This document shows, one piece after another, positions 41,065-52,000 of a stretch of DNA of 64,000 bases. Position numbers and translations under genes: made by a program. Position 1 is the first letter of the stretch, and each line of letters begins with the position of its first letter. Under the pieces are notes generated by a model, which worked only from the letters and a program-made list of their open reading frames with translations, had not been told where the DNA came from and searched no databases. This DNA is from Candidatus Uabimicrobium amorphum (GTDB lineage Bacteria > Planctomycetota > Uabimicrobiia > Uabimicrobiales > Uabimicrobiaceae): assembly GCF_009002475.1 (NCBI RefSeq), contig NZ_AP019860.1:4774001-4838000 (forward strand). Reading direction: 5' to 3'.

Positions 41065-43689
41065 GTGAGAATACCAAATATTTACGCTGATTTTTCCCAC
41101 CAACAACGCTTAAAAAATGTAATGATGGTTCCCATTATTTCTCGTGAACCTAAAAACGAACGCGAGATAAAGTGCTTTCTATGGCAGGGGATGCAAGATG
41201 GCGAAGTGGAAGTACAGGAACGCGCAAGTGGATATTTGGTAAAAAGCATTACCGCTAAAAATCTGAGTGAAAAGCGTTTTTTGGGATATCGTGGAAATAT
41301 TTTGCGTGGTGGTGGACAAAATCGTCACTTACAGCACAGCTTTATTTTGGGGGCAGGTACAACAGATCTTCCTGTTCAGTGTATTCAAGAAGGAAGATGG
41401 AATCCCAACCGCGAACAAAAATTCCATACCAAGGGAGCGGAAACGACTTTGTCGGCTATGCGTTTTCAGAATAACTCGCAGCGAAAAATTTGGGAAACAA
41501 TCTATCGAACCACACACAATACGGGGACCATTTCCCCTACTCAGGATTTTACTGTTTTGCAGGATGCATTATTGAGTAACAATACCACGTCAAACCTTGA
41601 CAACGAAGTTACCTCTGATATAAAAAGCTTGCTAAATAAGATTCCTGCACCGCTAGAGAATCAGGTGGGAATTGTCGTTGTTCTTCCACCATCCAAAGAT
41701 GGTGATTATCACTCCTATCATTTAGAACTCCATTATTCACCACAACTATATCGTTTGGTACATAAAGACTTGTTGTCATCGTTTGTTATTGACAGCGGTT
41801 CTCTCAATACCGCGGCGTTACCAAAATTTACTGAAACAGAATTTCAACAAATGCTTTCAAGTATTGTCGAAGCCGAATGGCATTTTTTTACACCGGTAGG
41901 GGAGGAAATCTGCTGGCGTTTACCGCTTTCCTCCATGGCGTTTGGTGAAGCTGTTTTTGATGAGGAAACGATCGTACATTTAATGTATGCTTCTTCTAAT
42001 TTGGGTATTCCGCGACGGCGAGTGGTTGGTAATTATCAACTGATGGAAAAAATAGGTCATGGTGAAATGGGGACTGTTTTTCTCGCGTACCCAAACGCAG
42101 ACGAGGAGAAGAGAGTTGTGGTTAAAATTCTCAACAAACAACATAGCCGTGGAAGTGAACTGTACAAGCGTTTTCTACGTGAAGGCGAAGTGCAGCAACA
42201 AATGCGGCACCAGAACGTAGTTCAAACTCTGGAGGTAGGATATTGTGAACGAGTAAAGCGTCTATACATCGTAATGGAGTATGCCGAAGGAAAAAACCTT
42301 GAAATGATCGTTACCCAAGAAGGCCCGATGAGATCTCCTACTGTGATGAAAATAGCACAAAAAATGGCGAGTGCTCTTGAGTATGCGCGAAAGAAAAATA
42401 TTATCCATCGCGATATTAAACCGGGAAATATTATATTTCGCAAGTTTGGCAATGTATGTCGTCTTCTCGACTTTGGCTTGGGAAAATTTATGGGGGGACA
42501 ACACAATACACAACTAACGGTCATGGGGACCGTGATGGGAACACCATATTATTCTTCCCCACAACAACTCACCGACTCTTCTACTACGGACCATCGCGAT
42601 GATATTTATTCCTTGGGGGCGACATTGTACCATTTACTAGCTGGTAATCCGCCATACCATGAATGTAAGGGTTTTGCTCAACTATGTGAGACTATTTTAG
42701 ATGGCGCGTTAACACCTCTTGGCAGTATAAATCGCGATTTGCCAAAAGAGCTTGTGGCAATTGTGGAAAAAAGCATGGCGCGCGAGAGGGAAAATCGCTA
42801 CCAAACCGCAGGTGAAATGCTAAAGGCGATTGAATATGCATATGACTCGTGGGCAATTCCGCCACTTGACAAAGGGCAACGTGTCGATGAAGCATATGCT
42901 GGTTACAACCTTCTGAGTTTATGGGGAGACAACGACAACGAGCAAACGTATCTAGTGCAGCATTTGGATTCAAAACAATATTCGGTGATGAAAAGAGTGA
43001 AGGATGAAAGCATATCCGCGGAAAAAAAAGCCGCATTTACAGAAATGGTGAAGAATGCGAATAGCAAAAATGGAGGTTTACTTCCGATTTATGATTATGG
43101 CAATAAAGACGGATATCTATTCGTGACCTTAAAGTATTGTTGTATGGGAAGTTTGCAAGAACTCTTTTGTAAAATAAAAGGTGCCAAACTAGCGGTACGT
43201 ACAACTTTGCGTTTAATGAATATCATAAATAAGGATATACGTTTTTTGAAAAACCAAGGTTTTTTTGTGGAATACATAAATCCATGGACAATATATATGG
43301 AAAGAAAAAACTCGAATCTATATGTGCGTTTTACCGGTTTGGAGAATTTTCGCGAAATGAATTTAGAGTATACGAGGTATTTGTCTCCGGAACAAGTAAA
43401 AGGAGAATTTCAAAAAGAAAAGTCCAGCGTGTATTCTGTAGCTGCGATTATGTATCGTCTATTATCTGGAAAGCCACCATTTCCACAAAAAGATATCGTC
43501 GATACAATGTCAGCAATCGTAAATGGTGACTTTGTACCTCTGAGTAAGGCCGCTCCTAAACTGCACAGTGAGGTGGCGGAGATTATTACCAAGGCCATGT
43601 CTTTGGAATACAAAGATCGTCCCAAAATGCGTGAGTTTATCAACGAGATTGAGCGCGTCTATCCCAATTACGATGTTGATGAGAAGTAG
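41065..43689 (+). CDS. ARPP-1-like / Ser-Thr kinase / pseudokinase fusion protein
   Basis: 874 residues from a GTG preceded by AAGGA. Residues about 5-150 resemble the ARPP-1 (DUF6569) domain: LRGGGQNRHLQ, then TTDLPVQCIQEGRW and a later conserved FHTKGAETTLSA. Residues about 150-315 are not recognised. A complete Hanks kinase follows (about 321-600): IGHGEMGTV, VVVKILN, HRDIKPGN, LLDFGLG, SSPQQ. A second kinase-like domain (about 611-865) keeps the lysine in SVMKRV and the SPEQ and DRPKM elements, but HRD is replaced by VEYINPWTI and DFG by GLENF, so it should be inactive. No membrane helix or signal. The pseudokinase may regulate the first kinase. Confidence 0.85.
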   Translation: MRIPNIYADFSHQQRLKNVMMVPIISREPKNEREIKCFLWQGMQDGEVEVQERASGYLVKSITAKNLSEKRFLGYRGNILRGGGQNRHLQHSFILGAGTTDLPVQCIQEGRWNPNREQKFHTKGAETTLSAMRFQNNSQRKIWETIYRTTHNTGTISPTQDFTVLQDALLSNNTTSNLDNEVTSDIKSLLNKIPAPLENQVGIVVVLPPSKDGDYHSYHLELHYSPQLYRLVHKDLLSSFVIDSGSLNTAALPKFTETEFQQMLSSIVEAEWHFFTPVGEEICWRLPLSSMAFGEAVFDEETIVHLMYASSNLGIPRRRVVGNYQLMEKIGHGEMGTVFLAYPNADEEKRVVVKILNKQHSRGSELYKRFLREGEVQQQMRHQNVVQTLEVGYCERVKRLYIVMEYAEGKNLEMIVTQEGPMRSPTVMKIAQKMASALEYARKKNIIHRDIKPGNIIFRKFGNVCRLLDFGLGKFMGGQHNTQLTVMGTVMGTPYYSSPQQLTDSSTTDHRDDIYSLGATLYHLLAGNPPYHECKGFAQLCETILDGALTPLGSINRDLPKELVAIVEKSMARERENRYQTAGEMLKAIEYAYDSWAIPPLDKGQRVDEAYAGYNLLSLWGDNDNEQTYLVQHLDSKQYSVMKRVKDESISAEKKAAFTEMVKNANSKNGGLLPIYDYGNKDGYLFVTLKYCCMGSLQELFCKIKGAKLAVRTTLRLMNIINKDIRFLKNQGFFVEYINPWTIYMERKNSNLYVRFTGLENFREMNLEYTRYLSPEQVKGEFQKEKSSVYSVAAIMYRLLSGKPPFPQKDIVDTMSAIVNGDFVPLSKAAPKLHSEVAEIITKAMSLEYKDRPKMREFINEIERVYPNYDVDEK

Positions 43690-43697
43690 GATTGGGG

Positions 43698-43851
43698 TGT
43701 CATTCCTGCAAAAGCACATGGCTGTCAAGCTAAGCGAGAAAACTTTCTCGATAAAGACTTACAAATCTGTGTCATTCCTGGCTTGACCAGGAATCCACAA
43801 AACAAAGTTAAATTGTATGCGTCTGGATCCCTGATCAAGTCAGGGATGACA
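43698..43851. repeat. Composite dispersed repeat: 72-bp unit plus 82-bp core
   Basis: 43698-43769 is a satellite unit (TGTCATTCCTGC, then CATGGCTGTCAAGCTAAGC). It is followed by an 82-bp core (43770-43851) with ends TGTCATTCCTGGCTTGACCA and CTGATCAAGTCAGGGATGAC. The same unit/core arrangement recurs at 56268-56550. Confidence 0.85.
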
Positions 43852-43910
43852 CTCCGATGGTGGTTTTGTAGTTCCAGAGACTCCGATGGTAGTTTTGTAT
43901 TCTCCAGAGA
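43852..43910. repeat. 29/30-bp tandem duplication
   Basis: Two units beginning CTCCGATGGT, the first ending GTAGTTCCAGAGA and the second GTATTCTCCAGAGA. The inverse of part of the unit (TCTCTGGAACTACAAAAC) also occurs at 35198-35215, so this is a third small repeat family. Confidence 0.75.
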
Positions 43911-43946
43911 ACAACCTGACACTAGCCCACTGAGAGCTTAATGTAT

Positions 43947-44858
43947 CTAACTTGTGCCGAAAAGATGTCGTTTGGCTTTTGGGTCTTTAGTCTGCTCTAC
44001 TAGTTGATTCCACAACGTAAACAGTGGCACATGGGTTGCACCACAGTATTGGCCGTCACCTACCTCTATTACAATCCATTCCTCCGTTTCAAGTTGACCT
44101 ATGTCAATAGCAATATAAGGCGTTGCGATACGCTTGGCTACTTGCGTGGCGAGTTGCAAGACTTGTTTTTCTTCTTGTGGAGACAACTGTGCCAGTTCGT
44201 CTTCTCCATCCCAGTAGTATCCATATGCTAGAACCTGTCCTTTGTACAAAAATACGCGGTATTCGCGTCCAAAGGGAAAACCTTGTGATGATTTGCGCAC
44301 GTGGCGTAATTTGACGTACTCACGCACGATTACTGTGCCTACGGTTCGTTTGTTGTAGTGGGTGAATAACTTATTTACGATTTCATGTAATTGGTTTTTG
44401 TTGTGGGCAATACATGAGTCCGTTCCTTGTGATTTTAGAGATAGCACTGAACCTTTGACAAAAACGGGAAACGTAAAGTTTTGTTGGGAAATTTCGTCTG
44501 AGGTGTGGATGAAGTGGCTTTTTGGTGTCAGGTCTTTTATAAACGGATAGTATAAGTGAAAATGTTCTGCGAGTTCATACTCCTGAGGCGTATTGATTAA
44601 ATAGATATTTTTATCCTTGGCGACGTTGTATATTTCGCGATAGTAATCTAGGGTAGGGATGTAACCAATACACACCGCCGTTGTTGGATTTGGTTGTTGT
44701 GGAACATAACAGAGCGCATTTGCGGCATTTTCACAGTCTGTGAAATCTCCAGGAATAAAATAAACACGACATCCTAACGTTTGTGCCGTTTGTGTCATTT
44801 TCTGTAAATCGCGTGAGCTTTCGGAGTTTGTGGAGATATATTCGCTAAAAATGATCAT
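43947..44858 (-). CDS. ATP-grasp domain protein (possibly R2K type)
   Basis: 303 residues. The C-terminal two thirds have an ATP-grasp pattern: FPVFVKGSVLSLKSQG (nucleotide lysine loop), TVIVREYVKL, REYRVFLYKGQVLAYGYYW and the metal-binding AIDIGQ...WIVIEVGDGQY. The N-terminal third is an alpha/beta pre-ATP-grasp region. Such enzymes join a carboxylate to an amine, thiol or other acceptor, often in peptide modification. It stands alone, with no substrate peptide gene recognised nearby. The R2K clade is suggested by the VREYVKL/REYRVF pair but is not certain. Confidence 0.75.
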   Translation of the reverse strand: MIIFSEYISTNSESSRDLQKMTQTAQTLGCRVYFIPGDFTDCENAANALCYVPQQPNPTTAVCIGYIPTLDYYREIYNVAKDKNIYLINTPQEYELAEHFHLYYPFIKDLTPKSHFIHTSDEISQQNFTFPVFVKGSVLSLKSQGTDSCIAHNKNQLHEIVNKLFTHYNKRTVGTVIVREYVKLRHVRKSSQGFPFGREYRVFLYKGQVLAYGYYWDGEDELAQLSPQEEKQVLQLATQVAKRIATPYIAIDIGQLETEEWIVIEVGDGQYCGATHVPLFTLWNQLVEQTKDPKAKRHLFGTS

Positions 44859-45065
44859 TATTTTTGGTTCCTAACAGAGGAGAGATATTTTTTTATTTTA
44901 CAAATTATTTAATAGTGGTGCCAAGATCAAATCTGTTATCTTCTAGCTTTAATTTTCCCATTTTGTTTGTTCTTCACCGATGTTAACTTTCCCTTTGTAT
45001 TGCGTTTTCAGGGAGTAAGTTAGCAATAAAGTATGGACATCTTTTAGAGTTAAGGAATGACAGAT

Positions 45066-46256
45066 ATGAAAATTTTACATGGTTTACTTCGATTTGTTTT
45101 GGAGTCCATTTCAGGTTTGACACTGTGGATTGCGATTAGTTTTGGGCTTATGTTGGTGGCCTTGACATTTATTGGGGCTTTTGCATTGGCGCTTGGCAAC
45201 GTCGGAAGAAAAGAAATCGAACTGTATCTGTGGGGGCTTGGTATATTGGTTGTTGCACTGGGTACATGTTTTGCTTCGCGGTCGTTGTCTAAAAAAATAC
45301 CAACGTATGAAAAAGAAGAGGATACCACAGGAGAAGAAAAATATCTAATCGTTTGTAAAGTGCGTTACAAAAAAGCTTCTAAACTGCTGATATTTTCGGC
45401 AGCTCTTATTGCCGTTCTATCTGGGGCGGCAATACTGTACACTTGGAATTTGGTGATTTCTATATTTTTCTTGTTGTCTATGTATGTTATTCGTGTTGCC
45501 ACAAGAGAAGATCGTGAGATCGGTAGTTTTATTGGCCAGAGAGTAGGGGTAGACATAAAAGGTATTACACATATCGAAGATGATATTTTCATCACTTGGT
45601 CGGATATGGAGTTGGAAGACCTATCAGCAAAGAAATGCATGCGTTTCTACAGTAAATCCGATAGCGAAAAAGAAATATTTGTTTCTTTGTACGCCGAAAA
45701 TTTTCCGAGGTTAATGGATATGTTCAAAGAACGCGTTGTTAAAACCAACGTTCAAGAGGTTTTGTATCGCGATGATTTGCAAAACTCTGAAGATTTTGAC
45801 TCTTATATCTTACCGGAGCTACCGCAAAAATACCGAGGGAGTTGGGATAGGGTATTCATATACTTGGGGATTGTTTTGATTTTTTTCGCAGTCTCTATTT
45901 TTCAAATTCGCGAACAGGATTACACCGGCATAATAGTTTTAGGTATTGCAATCCTAATGATGTGGGCGATGTTTTTTATTGAAATTGCCATTACCGTTCA
46001 AGAAAAAGGAATTATTGTTCACCACGTTTTCGCACCAAAACGCATCGTTGAATGGAAGGAAATCGGCGATATTTCGATCCAATCTGAAAATAATGAAGGG
46101 GATATATCGCTTGTGATTACTATAAAGTTAAAAGATAATACCGTGATTTCTTTTTCCCATTTTCCGAATTCTTTGGAGATTTATAAACAAATGAAATGTA
46201 TACATGAAGCGCACAATCCGAACAAAACCGATTCCACCGATCAACCTACTTTGTAA
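45066..46256 (+). CDS. Integral membrane protein of unknown function
   Basis: About 396 residues with three pairs of membrane helices (around 15-65, 105-140 and 260-310). The final 80 residues (ITVQEKGIIVHHVFAPKRIV and on) resemble the bacterial PH-like domains that follow helices in YdbS-type membrane proteins. The ATG at 45066 lies nine bases after AAGGA; the ATG at 45057 is too close to it. It precedes the two-component pair by about 140 bases but could have its own transcript. No function is assigned. Confidence 0.7.
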   Translation: MKILHGLLRFVLESISGLTLWIAISFGLMLVALTFIGAFALALGNVGRKEIELYLWGLGILVVALGTCFASRSLSKKIPTYEKEEDTTGEEKYLIVCKVRYKKASKLLIFSAALIAVLSGAAILYTWNLVISIFFLLSMYVIRVATREDREIGSFIGQRVGVDIKGITHIEDDIFITWSDMELEDLSAKKCMRFYSKSDSEKEIFVSLYAENFPRLMDMFKERVVKTNVQEVLYRDDLQNSEDFDSYILPELPQKYRGSWDRVFIYLGIVLIFFAVSIFQIREQDYTGIIVLGIAILMMWAMFFIEIAITVQEKGIIVHHVFAPKRIVEWKEIGDISIQSENNEGDISLVITIKLKDNTVISFSHFPNSLEIYKQMKCIHEAHNPNKTDSTDQPTL

Positions 46257-46394
46257 CAGCATATTCTACCAGTTAGTTCATTTCGTACAATGAAATGCTT
46301 ACTTGGAACAGCGGCGCGGGCATTTTTACAAAATTGTTACATCAAAGTTTTTGTATGCGTGCTAAGATATAAGAAACGAGTTGTAAGGAGAAGG

Positions 46395-47084
46395 ATGGTG
46401 ACGAAACAAATTTTAGTAGTGGAAGACGATTTTGCGATTCGTCAGGGAATCGTAGATGCTCTAGAGTTTGAAGGTTATGAGGTGCTTGAAGCGGACCGTG
46501 GTGACACAGGTATGGAGATGGCGTTGTCGTATGAGTACGATTTGCTGCTCCTTGATTTGGTACTTCCCGAGCATAGTGGTTTGGAAATACTACAGGAAGT
46601 GCGCAGTGCGAATTCTACACAGCCGGTAATTATCCTTACGGCGCGCGGCGAAGAAAATGACCGTGTTCAGGGACTGCGTCTTGGTGCCGATGATTATGTT
46701 GTGAAGCCATTTAGTATAAAAGAACTACTTGCACGAATTGACGCTGTGCTACGACGTTCACCGGAACGGCCTAAGAAAAGACAAACGGTTGCGTTTGATG
46801 GCGGAGTGATTGATTTTTCTAAATGCGAGATACGTTTTGCCGATGAAGAAAAAGCTTCTCTGTCCGAGAGAGAAGTTGCGTTACTGCAATACCTTGTTTG
46901 TCATGCAAATCGTGCGATTTCTCGCGAAGAAATACTCACACGTGTGTGGAAATTTTCTCCTGGGGAAGTGGAGACACGTACGATTGATATGCACATTGCG
47001 CGCTTACGTGAGAAATTGCGTGACAGTTCATCGACCATTATATCTACCGTACGTGGCAAGGGCTATATGTTTGGAGAGAAATAA
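46395..47084 (+). CDS. OmpR/PhoB-family response regulator
   Basis: 229 residues: receiver with acidic pair Asp11-Asp12 and phosphoacceptor Asp54 (LLLLDLVLPEHSG), Lys in VVKPFSIKEL, then a winged-helix DNA-binding domain (LSEREVALLQYLV to GKGYMF). The ATG at 46395 follows AAGGAG; a longer frame from 46290 lacks support. Stop and start overlap with the kinase gene (ATAATG), so they are translationally coupled. Confidence 0.93.
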   Translation: MVTKQILVVEDDFAIRQGIVDALEFEGYEVLEADRGDTGMEMALSYEYDLLLLDLVLPEHSGLEILQEVRSANSTQPVIILTARGEENDRVQGLRLGADDYVVKPFSIKELLARIDAVLRRSPERPKKRQTVAFDGGVIDFSKCEIRFADEEKASLSEREVALLQYLVCHANRAISREEILTRVWKFSPGEVETRTIDMHIARLREKLRDSSSTIISTVRGKGYMFGEK

Positions 47085-48913
47085 TGCGACCTTTGTATAT
47101 TTGGTGTATTTTTGGTACGTGTTTAGTCGCTACGATAATTACCATGTTGTGGGTAAATAATATCGTTTGGGATTTAGAAAAAGCGCAACAGCAGGCAAGT
47201 CACGAAGCACTTGTTGAAGAAAATGTACGTCTCGCCTTGTGGAGGCTTGATTCGTATCTTGCCCCTATTATTGCCCAAGAAAACGCTTCGCCGTATTTTT
47301 TTTACAGCTCTTTTTATCCATTAGAACGAGCATATAGCAAAATGTTTGACGAGGTGTACGCGGGAGAATTTTTAGTTCCTTCGCCTCTGATGACAACACC
47401 ATCAAAAAATATTTTGTTGCATTTTCAAATACACCCAGATGGAAAAATGACTTCACCACAATTGCCATCTACCACCATGCGCGGCATTGCGGTGGATAAG
47501 TACACCACAAACAAGAAAATTGACATCGCCTATAGTTTGTTGAGTCAGTTACGGCAAAAAGTAGATTTTGAACATTTGCAAAAAATATTGCCAAGGAATA
47601 TTCGCAAGCCTAAAACAGCGATTGTGCATGGTACGCCAAAAAATAAGCGACCGACATATACGTCTAGAAACGCGGTGCCGATACAAAAAGAGTTTCATAT
47701 AGAAAAAGAAGTGTCGCAAAATCAGCAACAAATGCAGGTGCAGAAAAAAACATGGTTTGAGAAAAACCAGTCAGAATTTCGCGTACGTAAACAATACCAA
47801 CAGTTATCGTCTACCAATAGCATGCGAAATCGAATACCACAGAACAATGTTGGTGAAGGGTTAATGAAAGCCATTTGGATAAAAGATGTATTGTTATTTA
47901 TTCGTCCGGTAATGATCGATAACGAATACTATTTCCAAGGATGTTGGATTCACTGGGAAACATTGCGTAAAAATTTGTTGGAGAATATTCACGATCTTCT
48001 CCCCAACGCAAATTTAAAACCACACAACCACTCCCATCAGGAAGCGCGTATTCTCGCGATGTTGCCTATACAGCTTCTTCCTGGTAACGTAGATTTTAGT
48101 GGCATTAGTCAACTTTCTCCCATACGTATTTCTCTCATGGTGGCATGGGGATGTATGATTCTTGCAACCATTGCCATTAGCGTATTGTTATTCGGTGTCG
48201 TCTCTATCAGCGAGAGACGTGCTTCGTTTGTATCGTCTGTGACTCACGAATTACGAACACCGCTAACCACTTTTCGTATGTATGCCGAGATGCTAAATGA
48301 AGGAATGGTCAGTGAGAAAAAGCAAAAGCGTTATTTTGCCACAATGCTCGCAGAAGCCAAAAGACTGACGCACCTTGTGGAAAATGTATTGGAATATGCA
48401 CGCCTCGAACGAAAACGTACGCAAAAAAATTTGCAGCCTTTGCAGGTCGATAAACTCCTCAATCACATGCAAAGTCACATTGAACAGCGTGCTGTGCAGG
48501 GCAATATGCAACTCGTGATGGATATCAATGACGAACTGTGTAAACAAATGTTGTATACAGACACGACTATTGTAGAACAAATTGTTTTTAACTTGGTAGA
48601 CAATGCATGCAAGTATGCTTCTAATGGAAAAGAAAAACGCATTGTGGTTTCTGGGGAGAAAACCGCTCATTATTTTTTGTTAAAAGTGCGTGATTATGGA
48701 CCTGGTATACAAAAAAAGCAAAAACGCAAGTTATTTGGCGCTTTTAGTAAGTCCGCAGAAGAGGCCGCACATTCTGCTCCGGGAGTGGGACTTGGCCTGG
48801 CATTAAGTAGACGCTTGGCGAAACACCTCAATGGGAAGTTAATTCACGATCATCGCGTTACCGACGGGGCAATGTTTATTTTGTATCTTCCTCTGTACAA
48901 CAAGACCACATAA
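47084..48913 (+). CDS. Membrane sensor histidine kinase with large extracytoplasmic domain
   Basis: 609 residues. A first membrane helix (about 6-27) and a second (about 350-372, MVAWGCMILATIAISVLL) bound a roughly 320-residue outer domain of unknown family, Gln- and Lys-rich in its middle. HisKA follows with His388 in SVTHELRTPLT, and then the ATPase with NLVDNACKYAS, DYGPG and GVGLGLALS. No HAMP domain is evident. Cognate of the response regulator just upstream. The signal is unknown. Confidence 0.92.
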   Translation: MRPLYIWCIFGTCLVATIITMLWVNNIVWDLEKAQQQASHEALVEENVRLALWRLDSYLAPIIAQENASPYFFYSSFYPLERAYSKMFDEVYAGEFLVPSPLMTTPSKNILLHFQIHPDGKMTSPQLPSTTMRGIAVDKYTTNKKIDIAYSLLSQLRQKVDFEHLQKILPRNIRKPKTAIVHGTPKNKRPTYTSRNAVPIQKEFHIEKEVSQNQQQMQVQKKTWFEKNQSEFRVRKQYQQLSSTNSMRNRIPQNNVGEGLMKAIWIKDVLLFIRPVMIDNEYYFQGCWIHWETLRKNLLENIHDLLPNANLKPHNHSHQEARILAMLPIQLLPGNVDFSGISQLSPIRISLMVAWGCMILATIAISVLLFGVVSISERRASFVSSVTHELRTPLTTFRMYAEMLNEGMVSEKKQKRYFATMLAEAKRLTHLVENVLEYARLERKRTQKNLQPLQVDKLLNHMQSHIEQRAVQGNMQLVMDINDELCKQMLYTDTTIVEQIVFNLVDNACKYASNGKEKRIVVSGEKTAHYFLLKVRDYGPGIQKKQKRKLFGAFSKSAEEAAHSAPGVGLGLALSRRLAKHLNGKLIHDHRVTDGAMFILYLPLYNKTT

Positions 48914-48924
48914 GAAATAACAAT

Positions 48925-48946
48925 CCGAGCTCGCTTCCGGGCTCGG
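48925..48946. terminator. GC-rich hairpin between the kinase and carAB genes
   Basis: CCGAGC, ten-base loop, GCTCGG (eight pairs if CCGAGCTC and GGGCTCGG are allowed one mismatch). A related GGGCTCGGGCTC string is found after carAB at 53331-53342. Confidence 0.5.
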
Positions 48947-49039
48947 GTTTGGAAAAAAATTAGGCACCTAGGACTTGTTTTTTTAGCCATTGTTTGTTAT
49001 ATAAACCTCAAAAAACTGTTTTTTCTAGGATAAGGCAAA

Positions 49040-52000
49040 ATGGCAAAATTAATTTTACAAGATGGAAGTTGCTTTACGGGAGAGTTGTTTGGGGCACGGA
49101 AGTCTGTAGCTGGTGAAGTGGTTTTCAACACGGGAATGGTCGGGTATCCCGAGTCGCTGACAGACCCTTCGTATTGCGGACAAATTCTAGTGTTGACATA
49201 CCCTCTCATCGGTAACTATGGTGTTCCAGGCGACACAGTCGATGAGTGGGGGTTGTTGCAGCATTTTGAGTCTCAAAAAGTACAGATTTCGGCACTTGTT
49301 GTTGCTGGTTACTCTGAAGAACACAGTCATTGGAATTCGCAAAGGTCTTTGGCTAAGTGGTTGGAAGAGAACGATATACCTGGTATTTATGGTGTCGATA
49401 CACGCCTTTTGACAAAGAAATTGCGCAACCAAGGGACTATGTTGGGAAAAGTAGTTGTTGATGACAACGACACTTCCTTCGTCAATCCAAATATCCAAAA
49501 CCTAGTGGCGAAGGTCTCGACTCCAGAAGTAAAAACATTTGGTAGTGGAGACACCAAAATTATTGCCATCGATTGCGGTATCAAAAGCAATATTATTCGT
49601 TACTTTCTAAAGCAAGGTGTATGTGTAAAACTTGTACCATGGGACTATGATTTTCTACAAGAAGATTATGATGGGATTTTTGTAAGCAATGGTCCTGGAA
49701 ACCCTGAAAATTGTGTCACAACGATTGAAAATCTCCGTTGCGCTTTGCAACAATCTAAGCCCATCTTAGGGATTTGTTTGGGGAGTCAACTACTGGCCCT
49801 CGCAGCAGGTGGGAGTACCGAAAAACTCAAGTATGGACATCGTGGGCAAAATCAGCCGTGCATACACATTCCTACAGGTCATTGCTATATCACTCCACAA
49901 AACCACGGCTACTTTGTCTCGTGCATTCCCGAAGGCTGGTCTGAATTTTTTGTCAATGCCAATGACAACACCAATGAAGGTCTGATTCATAACGAAAAGC
50001 CGTTTTTGGCGGTACAATTTCACCCCGAAGCAAAAGGTGGTCCGACAGATACGGAGTTTATTTTCGACATGTTTTTGCGCAAACTGCGCAACGAAGAGCC
50101 TTTAGAGGTTGCATGTTTACCACAGCCATCGCGTCCTGATGTTAAAAAAGTTTTGGTGATTGGTTCCGGAGGTCTTTCCATTGGCCAAGCAGGTGAATTT
50201 GATTATTCCGGATCTCAAGCGATTAAAGCCCTGAAAGAAGAAGGTCTCTATACGATTCTTGTCAACCCAAATATTGCTACTATTCAGACGTCAAAAGGAC
50301 TGGCTGACAAAGTATATTTCTATCCGATTACCTGTGAATTTATCATACAGATTATCGAACGCGAGCGCCCCGACGGTATTTTGTTGACGTTTGGCGGACA
50401 AACAGCGCTAAACTGTGGGATTCAGTTGTATGAACAAGGCGTTTTTGAAAAATTTAATGTGCAGGTTCTGGGGACTTCTATCGAGACAATCATTGCCACC
50501 GAAGACCGCGATTTGTTTGCTAAAAAGCTTGAACAAATTGATGTGAATATTGCGCAGAGTACCGCGGTAAACTCCGTGGAGGAAGCTATTCGTGCCGCCA
50601 ATGATATTGGTTATCCGGTTATTGTGCGCGCCGCGTATGCGCTAGGAGGTTTGGGATCTGGTTTTGCACAAAATGATCGCGAGTTAGAAGAACTTGCCAA
50701 GGTGGCATTTTCGATGACAAGCCAAGTGCTCGTGGAAAGATCGATGCAAGGTTGGAAAGAGATCGAATACGAAGTTGTTCGCGATGCCTATGATAATTGT
50801 ATTACTGTTTGTAATATGGAAAACTTTGACCCACTGGGAATTCATACCGGCGACTCGATCGTTGTGGCACCTTCGCAGACGTTGTCGAATGATGAATACC
50901 ACAAATTGCGTGCTATTTCTCTGAAAGTGATTCGTCATTTAGGGGTTGTTGGTGAGTGTAATATTCAATTTGCTCTCGATTCTCACTCCGAAAATTACTG
51001 TGTTATCGAAGTGAATGCGCGTTTGTCGCGCAGTAGTGCTCTTGCTTCTAAAGCGACGGGATACCCTCTTGCATTTGTTGCCGCGAAGTTAGCGTTGGGA
51101 AAAAGTTTGGTGGAAATTAAAAATTCCATTACCCAAGAGACCGCCGCGTGTTTTGAGCCAAGTCTTGACTATGTTGTGGTGAAGTTTCCCAAATGGGATT
51201 TGACAAAGTTCCACCAAGTGTCGAATAAAATAGGCAGTGCCATGAAAAGCGTTGGTGAAGTTATGGCCATTGGACGTAATTTTGAAGAGGCCATACAAAA
51301 AGCTATTCGCATGGTAGAATCTCAACCATATGGGCTTCGAATAAAAGAATTTCTCGATATCGAGCAAGAGCTACAGCAACCTTCTGAACATCGTATTTTT
51401 GCCATTGCCACCGCTCTTTATGACAATAAGGGAATTGAATATGTTTATGAAAAAACCAAAATAGATCGTTGGTTTTTGAGCAAATTACAAAACATTATCG
51501 ATTTTGAAAAACATCTTCGCGAGCTAGAGTGGATGAATATCGACCAAGCAACATTACTTCGTGCCAAGCAGCTCGGTTTTTCCGACGTGCGGTTGTCGCA
51601 AATTTTTGACATTAGTAGTAAAGAAGTTCGTCGCTTGCGCAAAGCCAACGGTATTATCCCTGTTGTTAAACAAATTGATACCCTGGCCGCCGAATATCCT
51701 GCAAAAACAAATTATTTATTCATGACATACAATGGCCTAGAAAATGATACACCGGTGAGTAGTAAAGGTATTATTGTTCTAGGAAGTGGAACGTATCGCA
51801 TTGGAAGTAGTGTTGAGTTCGACTGGTGCGCTGTAAGTTGTATTCGTACCTTAAGAAAACATGGATATAAAAATGTTATGATCAATTACAATCCCGAAAC
51901 GGTGAGTACCGATTATGACGAGTGCGATCGCTTATATTTTGAGGAATTGTCATTAGAACGGGTGTTGGATATATACGAGCGTGAGTGCGCTGCGGGTATC

